A stretch of 64,000 bases of DNA from Favolaschia claudopus. Its lineage: Eukaryota; Basidiomycota; Agaricomycetes; Agaricales; Mycenaceae. Made by a program: the position numbers and the translations under genes. Below the pieces are notes generated by a model. The model did not search any database. It was not told the origin of the DNA and saw only the letters and a list, made by a program, of their open reading frames with translations. The stretch lies in NCBI GenBank assembly GCA_037176885.1, contig JAWWNJ010000013.1, positions 186,001 to 250,000 of the forward strand. Direction: 5' to 3'. Below, piece by piece: positions 10,211-19,998 of this stretch. Numbering within the stretch: the first letter of the stretch is position 1; the number at the start of each line of letters is the position of its first letter.

Positions 10211-12590
10211 AATCTTCGCTCCGTGAGTTGTTTTATTTTCTTTGCGGTCTTTGGCGAAATAGTAACTTGTCATCCACTCCCCAGATTCGCAGCCGGATAT
10301 TTTTTTTCAACGGATACTGCCTGAGGCATGAATAAGTCCGAATTTTGGAATCGAAGTCGGTGGACCGAGTATCGAGAAGAAGCTCTGGCGTGAATCGAAC
10401 TACCTGATGTAAACGAATATCTGTCAATCCTGTATATTAATTCAATTAACGCACCTCCCTGCTTGTTCAATCAACCTGAGGGCGTCTTCATCTCAGTTTG
10501 GCCGTACGTGCGACAATGATTGAAACTGCATGGCGGTGAGAAATTCTGCAACTTAATGATATTCAAGCCTACACTATGGCGCTCCGCCACATAATACTTT
10601 CGGTCAGTCAAGTCTCCAAATTTCCGACGAAGGCGGCGCAAATTGTCAACTGTGGCGTGTTCGGATATCGAACACCGTGTAATTTAAGTGAGCGTGAGAC
10701 ACTCCCGACCGAGAAAGTGACTGTTGAGGCAGCGTCTCGAAAGGGAAAAGGATCAATGAAGATATGGCGGATAGTAAGGATGATATTATGCCATTGTAGT
10801 GCCTGCAAGAGGCACAGGTTTGCAAGCAGCTGGACTGATAATCTCATGACAACTGAATTGAATCTAATCGAATCAGCAAAGATGAACATCGAGGAAGATA
10901 GAGAGTGACTCACGAAACAATCAATCTGTGATTCCCGCCCGTTCTTCGGGGGTTTTGCCTGGTACCCGAGGGGCTTCACTGCGTGGAGGTTTCCCATGTG
11001 GTGAATCAACTGCGCAGGACAGGCTGCCGGGAAGACCATTGCGCACAACTCAAATGCTTCTTTAGGAAGTCATTGACCGAGGCATGAAGCGTCCAATCTT
11101 TGAGCCCTACAGATACTCAAGTCTTAGAACATCCTGAGTACTTACCTGAGTATAAAGAAAGGACCAATGCGAGGCTCTGCATCCAGATTAGACAAATTTC
11201 CCTAAGGGGTTGAAATTCTGTCCGTGGCGTCAGTAACCAGGCATTTCGAGAATTCGTCATCGCAGCTATGATGGTGACTTTAGATACCAGACCGAAGTAA
11301 ATTGATTGCCCGAGAATAATTTACGGATATGAACAGTCGTTGCGATAGGAGAAGATCAAGACAATGCACATATGCCAATTCAGCTGTTGATGGCACTCTG
11401 AGCTTATCGTTTCAGAGCATTTGATGTCTGAACTAGGCAACTTAGCACCAGACCACGACCTGACGAGAGGACTGAGCAGTTACCAGAGGTGCTAGGTATT
11501 TCTGGCGAAAAAATCAGGCTCGGGTTCATACAGCCAGTCATAGTTGCATGAGATGCTCCCTTCAATTTTGCTTTTGTGAAAAGAAAGTAGCCTAGAGTTG
11601 ACCGAAAGTGAAGACTCTCCTGAGTCGCCTCGAGCGTGCTGCGTTGCGGGAGACGGACGAAGAAGGAGTAAGTACTGATGGGCGGACGTCCGACGACTAC
11701 GCATATCGAGATGGCGCAGCCAGCAGATTTGCTGCAGAGAAAATCAGATTAGCGCGAAATGCTGAGAGTGATACACCAGAAAGCGCAAAAAGTCGTAAGT
11801 TAGTTGCAAGTAAGTTGGCGAAGAGCAAGACTCAGCAAGTGGCAGAACCGTGACGTCACTTGGGTAATGGGCGGATTCCCGGCCGGCACCTGCCGAGAAA
11901 TGCCGGCGTTTGCCGTAATTGCCGTGATGTGAACAACTTGTCCGCCGAACGATTTGGGGACACCCAGTGAACGATTGGTCACATTAGTACAGTAAATAAA
12001 TGACTGTTTTGCTCTTACGTCCATGAAAATGACTGGTCTGAAGCTGAAGCGCTGAAGCTCAAGGCCTGACGGTCACAACGCCATCTAGAGTTGAACATTC
12101 ATCTTGGCTGGCGCTGGCTCTCCAGGCGCCTCTGCCTGAAGGAATCATGCGAGTCTCTCGTGCATTAATATTGGACCTTACTCGTCCACTGTCGTCTAAC
12201 TCCGAGATTGTGCCAATTCCAACACTTTTGTGCCAGCAGCCAGTCTATGAGGTCGATTCAAGGAATTATTTGCTTGTCACAGGATATGGACCCGATCTTG
12301 GTTTGTTGAGCCATATATGAAGATCGAGGAAATGCATTTCATTAGTCTAAGCCTCGGCTTGGGCGGAGAGAAAGATTAACAGAAGCTACGTCGTGAACTG
12401 TGGATTGGGTGAGTGCTACTAGCAACCCACGCACCTTTTCGACAATTTTCGAGTGTAGTGACCGACCGAACACCGGGAGGGCACATAGCTCAGCCTCATT
12501 GGATCAGCGCTGAATCTGCCAAAGACAGAACGGGGGGGCATGAATCGTTAGAAGCGCGCATATAAAATGTGTAGAGAACTCTCGTATGTG
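10211..12590. other. 2.4 kb intergenic stretch, no gene recognised
   Basis: Open frames here (for example 10608-11048 minus and 11608-11853 plus) show no conserved motif and no convincing splice partners. The stretch contains the MITE-like sequence at 11870-12000. The rest looks like ordinary AT-variable spacer. Confidence 0.45.
11870..12000. repeat. MITE-like repeat, partial copy related to 14971-15220
   Basis: The stretch shares blocks with the element at 14971-15220: TTCCCGGCCGGCA followed by a second GCCGGC, then GACACCCAGTGAAC, TTGGTC and a TACAGTA end. The left inverted end is not recognisable here, so the copy looks truncated or diverged. Confidence 0.5.
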
Positions 12591-13413
12591 CTATACTATC
12601 TCACGCGACAATATCCCTAGCAAAACAATGAAAATGTAGGTCATGAAGTTCGTGCTGTAATGTGTCGCATCATTAGATCTAAATCCACTGCCACTGAACC
12701 CGCCATTCGAGCTGTCAGACGAGTCTGAGTCGCTGTCAGATTTCCCTGAGCTACCGCTGTTGCTGCCTGATGAATTGGACGACGAAGAACTGCCAGACGA
12801 GGAACCGCCAGATGATCCTCCGCCAGGTGATCCTCCCGCCGTACTTGTCGCTGTAGATTGACTCCCGGATCCAGATGTTGGCGTCGACCCACCGGTGGGT
12901 GTGCCGCCACCAGTACTTCCCGCGATAGTGACTCCACCGACAGGAACCCCAGCCGCCTTACATCCGGAAATAAATTCTGAAAGATCACACAAGGTCAGAT
13001 GCGAAATTCGCCGTTCAGGGCGAACGCGTACGATCCACCGTCTCCTGTGCCTCCGCTACCGTGAGCGTGTCTGCGGCGACCAGACAGTCATAACACTCTC
13101 CATAATCTCTGACGATCGAAGGTGTGCACAGGGTTTTGGCAGTTGCGTCGGTCGACTGCGTTGAAGAGCGTTCAATATATCGTCCGCGGCTTAACAGCGA
13201 CAGCGACAAGACGTACCGCAAGGTCATCGAGGAGCGGCGAACAGGCAGTCGTGCAGCCAAGGCCGGGTGATACACCTTGTCGGCCCAGTAATCTCGGTGT
13301 CGTCGCTGCGATGACTGAAAAATTTCGAATTTAGAAGCGCTCCATCAACACCGGAGCCTGAGGCTAAGCGTACCAGCTTGCGCGGAGAGAACCAGAGTGA
13401 AAACGGAAAACAT
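12591..13413 (-). CDS. Secreted Ser/Gly-rich protein, probable GPI-anchored surface protein
   Basis: Four exons (13413-13374, 13314-13217, 13155-13032, 12976-12591) splice cleanly into 215 residues. MFSVFTLVLSAQAVIAA is a signal peptide. Next is a compact Cys domain with six Cys visible: GCTTAC, KTLCTP, GECYDC and SGCKAAGVPV, a layout seen in many small basidiomycete wall proteins. A Ser/Gly/Thr-rich stalk from about residue 110 includes a Ser-Asp run (KSDSDSDSSDSS), and the chain ends in a hydrophobic tail (FMTYIFIVLLGIL) suited to GPI attachment. I infer a wall or membrane-anchored structural or adhesive role. A TATA box lies about 45 bp upstream of the ATG. Confidence 0.78.
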
Positions 13414-13901
13414 CGTGTCAACGGGGGGATGGGTGAGTGCTACAACTCCATGCACTTTATAGATGTTTTCCAGCCACTGTCAAGTTTCTGCCATACATGA
13501 CATATGACAGCCAAATTAATTATGAGAGGTTGGCGTTTCACTGCAGCCCCTGATGCCATTGCCACATTCTCAACGGGTTTATGTTCTCCCTGGCCCCGTC
13601 TGCGAGCGTTGAACATGGAGGGACAATGCCGGAAAAGAATCTAAAGGAGAATTTTTTTGACTCCACCGGCGTGCTGTGGACAGGAATCGAGCTGAGTTGC
13701 ATTCGGCCCGTTGAAGTGCTCGCGCGGCTGACACCTGCGCCTCCTTGCGCCTCCTGAGCAACGGGAATATCGGCCCGATAGTGAACGCCGATCAGATTAG
13801 ATTAGATCAAAGTTCGTACAACGCGATCAGGTGACTCGGCGTGTTTTACTGACGGTTCAGCGTTTGCGTAAGGGACGTGCTTCAAGATTGAGCCTGCTCG
13901 G
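13414..13901. other. Intergenic, divergent promoters
   Basis: Spacer between the divergent surface-protein and EthD-like genes. Besides the TATA box at 13456-13463 it has a short tandem GATTA run near 13795. No gene seen. Confidence 0.5.
13456..13463 (-). promoter_or_regulatory. TATA box of the Ser/Gly-rich surface protein gene
   Basis: On the minus strand the sequence reads CTATAAAG, about 45 bp before the ATG at 13413. Position and sequence fit a core promoter. Confidence 0.5.
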
Positions 13902-14607
13902 ATGGAGAAGGAATGGCATCCATCGACGCGGCACACCTACTCGAGTTCCGAACAGATCTTGGCGGCTCCAGAGGTCAGCAATGTGATGGCGAAAGGCAAA
14001 GAATTTGGGTTTCACAACGGCAGTTCTGCCTCCGCAACCAACCTCTCGGCCAAAGGCGAAGCTGGAGTGCCAGAGGATGGCATACACGTGTTCTGCGTAT
14101 ACAACGTTCCACCGGAATTATCTGCAACGGAGGAACATGGCCCGCATTTTGAGGCATTCATCGACGATTTTCTGTGCGTTCCCGCTGTCAAGAAGAATTT
14201 TTTGAAATTCTGGATGGTGAGTTCGAGTAGCGACATAACGAACCTGCATCATGTAGAGCAAATTTTGGTGGCAGTATAACGACTCCTTGGACGATAACGC
14301 TCGCGATTTCGGATATTCGGCGGGGCGTACCTTGCTATGCTATGCTGTTCTTGAGGTACGATAATATTCGAAACTGTGAATCGTCTGCTAATCTTGTTCT
14401 GGACGTAGGTTGAAAAACGAGTAGCAGAGGTACGAACTAGTGTATGGGTTTCCTCCGTGCTAAGTCATTTCACAGATGATGGGCGACCCCATCGCTCAAC
14501 GTTTTGTTCTAAGTAGTGGGGGCGGGTGGGAAGCATTTCGATTCAAAGAAGCACGGCTATGGGTTGGTGGGGAATGTCGCGACAAAGGTGAACAAAACCA
14601 ACCTTGA
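13902..14607 (+). CDS. Small EthD-like (dimeric alpha/beta barrel) protein, tentative
   Basis: Four exons (13902-14216, 14275-14355, 14409-14429, 14476-14607) splice in phase 0 into about 182 residues. The segment VFCVYNVPPELSATEEHGP, then FEAFIDDFLCVPAVKKNFLK, NDSLDDNARDFGYSAG and VEKRVAEMMGDP, follows the pattern of fungal EthD-like proteins (a strand, a long helix, then a second strand with an active-site-facing residue). Members of the fold include small monooxygenases and decarboxylases, but this branch is uncharacterised. No signal peptide or membrane segment is seen. The start is uncertain: MEKEWHPSTRHTYSSSEQ is the first ATG in frame. Exon 3 is only 21 nt. Confidence 0.5.
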
Positions 14608-15349
14608 AACCGCGTGTGACAGTCTTAGGATGTGCTTTCATTGATAAAGATGCGTCAATTTGAGAGATTTTTGAAATCAAAACGTGGCCGAAATCCCAAC
14701 AGCCGTGGACGCTGAGCTGGCGGAAAGTGCTTGGGAAAGATTGGAGATAGAAGGACAATCTCCGTCTATGTGAGTCTTTCTGAGTCAGGGAAGTGCCGAA
14801 CATCTCCTCATCTCCATTTGCGGAGCTCGTTAACAGGTTCAAGAACTTGCAATAATTTAGTGGCACATATTTGGGCGTTCACTAAGGCTGACATCACTGC
14901 GGGCCTTCCGACTCCTGCTTGAAAGCTTGACAGCGAGCGGTGAACGGTCGGGGAAATCGAGATGGAGGTAGTACTGTAGTATTACGACCAAGTGTTCAGG
15001 TGACGAGTGACAGGGACCTGTGAACTGAACACTTTTGGTTGTGGTGACGGTGACACTTGGGTTTTTTCGCCAAAAATGGACGAAAAACGTCAAAAATTTC
15101 CGGCCGGCATTCGCCGGCCTACCATATAGGGTAATTTGCTGTGCTCTGAACACCTTATCCAGTGAACATTGTAGGTGACAGGTGACACCCAGTGAACACT
15201 TGGTCGAAATACTACAGTACCGTAGAGGACAAGAGGAGCAGTGTGACGAACAGTGATGTGACACCGGAGCACATGGCCGTGATTACGACGTGATTCTCTT
15301 GGTTGACTCTCACTACCACGACGCCGCCTCGTCGCCTCCGTTTGCCCGC
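14608..15349. other. Intergenic, mostly repeat
   Basis: Spacer upstream of the F-box gene. About a third is the MITE at 14971-15220, which places transposon sequence within 130 bp of the F-box start codon. Nothing else is recognised. Confidence 0.5.
14971..15220. repeat. MITE with terminal inverted repeats
   Basis: The 250-bp element begins GTACTGTAGTATTACGACCA and ends with its near-complement (TTGGTCGAAATACTACAGTAC). The inverted similarity continues inward through GTGTTCA and GGTGAC. The centre holds TTTCCGGCCGGCATTCGCCGG. TA-containing flanks would fit Tc1/mariner-type mobilisation, but the duplication is not distinct. There is no coding capacity. Confidence 0.65.
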
Positions 15350-16521
15350 ATGCCCGACCCAAGTCTCTCAGTTCCCGAACTATGGGAGCAGATCATCGGT
15401 TTCCTTCCAACCTCTTCGAAATGTGCCGATCTGAAAGCTGTCGCGCTCGTCTGTCGTTCATTCACATCGCCAGCACAGCGAGGAGTTTTCCACACCGTGT
15501 CGTTTGTGACTGGGAATAGGTGGCTGAATGGCCGGCAGCACGACGAATTGGCTGAGAGCGCCCGCCGGTTTGCCGATATCATCGAATCCTCTCCCCACAT
15601 CCTCAGCTACGTTTACCATCTGCGCCTCCACAATGCCGACCCGGGCTGCTACCACGCTTTAGCCGCTATTCCGTGGTCGCATTTACGCCAGCTGTATGTA
15701 CAGTACCCTCTCCCGCCCGAAGCAAAACCGGATCTTACGCGTCTCATCGGCCTTCCATCGCTCCGCGAGCTGGACATTCGCACTTGGGGAGACCATCCAA
15801 TCGACATACTATCTTCCTGTTCCACCAGTCTCGAAACACTAACCATCGCCCCGGAATATCAAAGCAAGCCTCCAGAGGCGCCTCCGCGTTCTTACCCGCG
15901 GCCGAAAATTCTCGACTTGAAGATGAATGGCACGAAACCTTTCATCGGCTACATCACCGACCTTTTCGATCTCACCTCGTTGAAAACGCTCGAGTGGTGG
16001 GGCCTCCCATGCCCAGATCTTGATCGTTTCTTCCTCGAATATGGACAGACGGTGGAAACTCTTAACCTCTCTGACCTCAGTACGTGGGCCAGGCCATTGA
16101 AAAAGCAATTCGAGTCTAACTCCCTGCAGGAGACGCCGCATGGGACAACTTGTCTCTATCCTACTTCCCCTCCGTCACCTCAATCTGCACGCTTTCCAAG
16201 ATCACCAGGCGCCACAACAAAATCCTCGACACTCTGCCTTTGGACAACCGCGTGCTGCGTCTGTCCTTCTACGCCGAAAGACGTACCCCCAACGAGGAGA
16301 TCCAGGACATTGCCAGGGATTTGGAGGAGGTAGTCCTCACTCGGTTAATGGCGGTACGGAGCGTCGAATTTACGATCCGCTCCGACGAGTTTGCGAGCGA
16401 AGCCATGCGATCCTTGTTTCCAACACAGCGCAGCCTCGTGGACAGGCATCGCGAGCTGTTCCCTCGTCTTCGGGAGAGGAAGCTTTTATCCGTGTGCATA
16501 GAGGATTTGAAGCTGGAATGA
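15350..16521 (+). CDS. F-box protein with leucine-rich-type repeats
   Basis: Two exons (15350-16079 and 16130-16521) join in phase 1 to give 373 residues. MPDPSLSVPELWEQIIGFLP followed by LKAVALVCRSFTSPAQRGVFHTVSF is an F-box of the type common in Agaricomycetes. The remainder alternates short strands and helices (LRQLYVQYPLP, LRELDIRTWG, LETLTIAPEY, LKTLEWWGLP, VETLNLSDLR), a degenerate leucine-rich solenoid. Such proteins act as substrate adaptors of SCF ubiquitin ligases; the substrate is unknown. I prefer the ATG at 15350 over the GTG- or TTG-led extension upstream because it places the F-box at residues 5-45. A MITE lies just upstream. Confidence 0.82.
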
Positions 16522-16961
16522 GGAGGATGATCGTGTGGTGGAAACATCGGTAAATTCAAACATTGTACGCCTGATTTCAGGTTTGTTGATAGAGGATTCA
16601 GCAATCAAACTCACATTTGTGGAAAGTCGTGCCTGGATGAGTGACGTTACTAAGACGTGGCAGCTCGCACATGACTGTGACGTAGCGTGATAGGCGCCCG
16701 CCTCTTGTCCTCCCCCATCATCTCCTCCTATGCCCTGCTGAAGTCTCCATTCATTCTGATCGTCCCCAAAACATAACAACATATTCTACACGCCCCCCAG
16801 ACATCTGTCTCTCTCTCCGATTTTCCTGGATGTCTTTTGTCCGCAATGTATTGGCCCTGGAATATCCCGTGTTTGCGCTCGTCAAGGAAAACAGCATATC
16901 TTCATTCGCCCACATTGCAAATTGGTGCCCACCCCCATCGCTCTCAGCAGCCGGGCGTTAA
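16522..16961. other. Intergenic, may hold a 5' exon of the next gene
   Basis: Spacer between two plus-strand genes. An ATG near 16830 opens a 35-codon frame (MSFVRNVLALEYPVFALV) that could be a first exon of the DUF6699 gene. I could not prove the splice. Confidence 0.4.
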
Positions 16962-18236
16962 ATGTCAGTGACCAGCCTATCTGTTTGCATGCACATCCCC
17001 TTACACAGATTTTTTTTTCACTCAACAGATGTTCCGTGGAATGAGTCGGCAAAGGGAGACCGCCTCCGTCGTAAATTCAATCCTGCTCTCTCCTCAGAGG
17101 ACTCGTCTGAAGAGCAGTTCATTGTGGCCAATACAGATCTCGATAAGAAACTTTCGCGTCGTTTGCCTGTGACTCGGCGTGCGCGCGTATTGAAGGTGCG
17201 AGTCGGTTCCGATGATGCGGGGTCGCGGAATCGCCGCCGAGGACGTTCTCCAAGTCCTGCAAGCTACGATGTTGCCGCAGAACCTGCTCGGCGTTCTGCA
17301 ACCCCTTTTCCCCGGCGCCGCCGACGACTTTCTCCGAGCGCTGCAAACGACGACAGAGTCGTCCATCTCCCTGCAGATGATACGCCTGCACCCGTCTCCG
17401 AATTTGCAGATGATACGCCTGAGGCTGTCGCTGAACCTGTACAATCCGTTCGAACTCCGCGTGGCCGAAGACGGCGACGACTTTCCCCGGACCCCGCAAC
17501 TGATGCTGCACTTCAAGTTGCAGTTGTAGCCGAACCTATGCAGCCCGAACGTCGTTCACCCACCCCACCGCCATCACCCGCAGACAATCCAATTTTAACG
17601 CCGCTTGTGACGCCCCGACGACGTATCAAAACCAAACACTCACATCCTCGCATCAAATTATCTGCACCCGCGAATTCACTGGTACCCGTCCAGGCCATCC
17701 CGTGGGCTCTATATTGTCTTCCTTGTCTCAATCCAGAGCTCTTCCATGCACGCCCTCCACCTCTCTGTTGGGATATATCACAGTTTCCCTCCACCGCTCG
17801 CCACCTTACATTCACAGGACACCCCAAGCCAGCCAAGGTCGAACCCAGATTCGAAGAGCCCGCCACCTACCCGCCTACCCATCTCCTCATCATCTCCTTC
17901 CCACCCACCTCCCCTCTCCTCCCATGGGCCTCCCTATGGGGCCCCATCGTCGCGCGCGGCCTCGGAAACACCCCAGTTACGGTGGACCTCGCGCTCACCG
18001 CCATCTACACGTATTTCAACACTCCGCTCACTCGTGTGGATCGCGGCGTGGTTAGCGATCACACTTGGGGCGTTATTTCCGCGACATTTCGGCGCAGGCT
18101 GGGGCATTCGCCGAACTTGCGCGCGGTGGATGAGAGGCGCGGGGCGCTGCGTGTTGATGTCTTGGACCGATATACGAAGTTTTGCGGGTTGCAGCCGCTT
18201 GGACAGCATTTCTACCAGTTGATGCTGAGTTTATAG
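16962..18236 (+). CDS. DUF6699 domain protein
   Basis: One 424-residue frame. The N-terminal 230 residues are low complexity: repeated RRRRRLSP-type blocks and Pro/Ser/Asp stretches, probably disordered and basic. The C-terminal 170 residues have the DUF6699 pattern common in Agaricomycete genomes: CWDISQFPSTARHLTF, THLLIISFPPTSPLLPW, a VTVDLALTAIYTYFNTPLT helix, and DVLDRYTKFCGL near the end. The function of DUF6699 is unknown. The start is doubtful: the first 24 residues (MSVTSLSVCMHIPLHRFFFH) include a poly-T tract that looks like an intron end, so the true first exon may lie upstream. The tandem RRRRRLSP blocks suggest internal duplication. Confidence 0.75.
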   Translation: MSVTSLSVCMHIPLHRFFFHSTDVPWNESAKGDRLRRKFNPALSSEDSSEEQFIVANTDLDKKLSRRLPVTRRARVLKVRVGSDDAGSRNRRRGRSPSPASYDVAAEPARRSATPFPRRRRRLSPSAANDDRVVHLPADDTPAPVSEFADDTPEAVAEPVQSVRTPRGRRRRRLSPDPATDAALQVAVVAEPMQPERRSPTPPPSPADNPILTPLVTPRRRIKTKHSHPRIKLSAPANSLVPVQAIPWALYCLPCLNPELFHARPPPLCWDISQFPSTARHLTFTGHPKPAKVEPRFEEPATYPPTHLLIISFPPTSPLLPWASLWGPIVARGLGNTPVTVDLALTAIYTYFNTPLTRVDRGVVSDHTWGVISATFRRRLGHSPNLRAVDERRGALRVDVLDRYTKFCGLQPLGQHFYQLMLSL

Positions 18237-18462
18237 GGTCGATTTCTTGGCTCGTTCTTGGTCTCAATTTCCCGGCGCCCGTTATGTTGAGAATCCTATA
18301 CTATCCTTGAATCGATGTACGTATTTGGGGACTGATTCGCTACTGACAGGATTGCCGTCTCAAAAAGACTGTATTGAGAGTATTCGAAAATATATGTGTG
18401 TGAAGTACTTGTGTATAAATAAACAGTTATTCTTCAAAAGAGCGATTCTCATCGTCACAAGT

Positions 18463-19436
18463 TCACAAGTAGCGACCACGGTGTTTGAACATCTTCGGTA
18501 CAGTATGCGCCAGATTTTGCAGCGTCTCCGAAAGCTGTTCCTCCCGGGTCTTCTTCACGAATTTGGCCGATCGAACCAAGGTCCTCTTTCTCTTTGTCTT
18601 TGTAGCTTCATCCTTGGCAGTCTGATTGGGGAACAACTGTGCCGTGGCGTCCACCTCACAAATTGTCCCTGGGTCGGGAAGGGTTCCGTTGGTGAAGTAT
18701 GCTGCGACGTGGGATGCGGTGCAGGTGGAGGGTGCGACCAACGAACAGTGCTAGCGGTCGAAGCGAACTGAGGAGGAGAAGCCCAGAATTGAAAAAAGCG
18801 TCTTGTGAGGCGTTGAATGAAATCTCGGGAGGAAATTGGACGCGTTCTTCTTGCGTGGCGAAGAAGGAGGCGCGAGGGAGGGAGCGAGCGATACCTGCAG
18901 CTCCAATATTATTTGAAGAAGAGAAGTAGGAGACAACGACGAACCTCGAGGATCAAACCCAACGAGATCAAATTCAGGCCCGATAATCGCGCGGAACAGA
19001 GGGTCACCCTGCAGAATGAAGTCGACGCCGGAGCCGCCTGGGCCGCCGGGATTGAACAGAATGGGTCCACGGTAGTTTGTCGAGTTTCTTGGAACGGAAG
19101 CGGGGGGAACGAATTAGTGCGATCGAGGCTTCGCTTGCGTTGGGGTTCTTGTAATCCAGAGGAACCTAATGGGAAAATTCAACCTTCATGCATACCAGGA
19201 AGGGAGAATGAGACAAGAAGACTTACTGAAAAGCGCGCACATTCGAATTTCGTGTTGCATGGCGTCCATTTCAGTTTGTCGCAAGGCGAGATCTGAGTAT
19301 TGTGTTGATTAGAATACGAGGAAGCGAACGTTGCAAGATGAAAAGCATATACCGATTTCCAATCAAATGTATCCTGCCCGAAAACTTGTGGGCTTAGAGC
19401 GAGGAAAGAGAGAGACGAGAAGATAAAACGAAACAT
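18463..19436 (-). pseudogene. Secreted alpha/beta hydrolase (TAP-like C-terminus), internally deleted
   Basis: The 5' part is well preserved: signal peptide MFRFIFSSLSFLALSPQVFG, then FDWKS, ISPCDKLKWTPCNTKFECA, VPLDYKNPNASEASIALIRS and the oxyanion-type motif ILFNPGGPGGSG, then FDLVGFDPRG and SFFATQEERVQFPPEISFNA. The 3' part is the end of a TAP-like domain (APSTCTASHVAAYFTNGTLP, PGTICEVDA). Between them, near 18745-18790, about 300 residues usual for the family are missing, including the nucleophile GxSxG and the acid. The two parts are in different frames. The family is secreted peptidase- or esterase-like. Without the serine the product cannot be a normal hydrolase, so I call it a pseudogene. 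Its TATA box is intact. Confidence 0.72.
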
Positions 19437-19472
19437 GTTGTAAGAATGCAGAAAGGCGAACAAGTCGTGCTG

Positions 19473-19481
19473 GATTTTATA
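19473..19481 (-). promoter_or_regulatory. TATA box of the decayed hydrolase gene
   Basis: Minus strand TATAAAATC, about 38 bp before the ATG at 19436. Confidence 0.5.
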
Positions 19482-19998
19482 CCTACTGGCAAGAGCTGAG
19501 TATAGGACCGTGGTTGATTGTCGAATAACGTGTGGAGTTCCATCGCCGATACTCAGCGGAGAGCTGAATCAGAGCCCGACCCGGTGGTCTAATAGGTAGC
19601 TTTTGCCACCGCCTCAAAAGTCGGATATTAGAGACACTGCGATTTCTTCAGCATTGACGAGCCATGAACAAACTAATGGTTCCGCCACTTTGAATCCATT
19701 TGTCGATCGTGTCGGGACAGGGACGATGCGACCAACCCTTTGAAAGTCGTTTGCAGGGGAGTTTTGCTTGGCTCTTACCTCGGTCTGCGAATTCAGTCAA
19801 CAATGTTGCGTGCGGCTTGACTGACAGCTTACCCGGGTCTGTGTTTGCTGTTTACGATACGATACAACCAGTCCCACAGCAGTTGCGATTGCAGGTAAGA
19901 ACACAACAACTGGTATATAAACAGTAACAATTAAATTTAAGTATAACTCAACGTATGTATGGGTTAATACAATGGTCAACGGCCGCTGACCTGAGAAT
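19482..19998. other. Intergenic, no gene seen
   Basis: Lies between the hydrolase promoter and the 3' end of the IML2-like gene. A tRNA-like phrase near 19580 does not fold into a cloverleaf by eye. Confidence 0.5.

Noticed and set aside
12641..12988. Second minus-strand frame over the Ser/Gly-rich exon
   Set aside because: Out of frame with the signal peptide and Cys exons; the chosen frame ends with a GPI-type tail.
19570..19640. tRNA-like phrase GACCCGGTGGTCTAATAGGTAGC
   Set aside because: No T-arm sequence and no matching acceptor stem.
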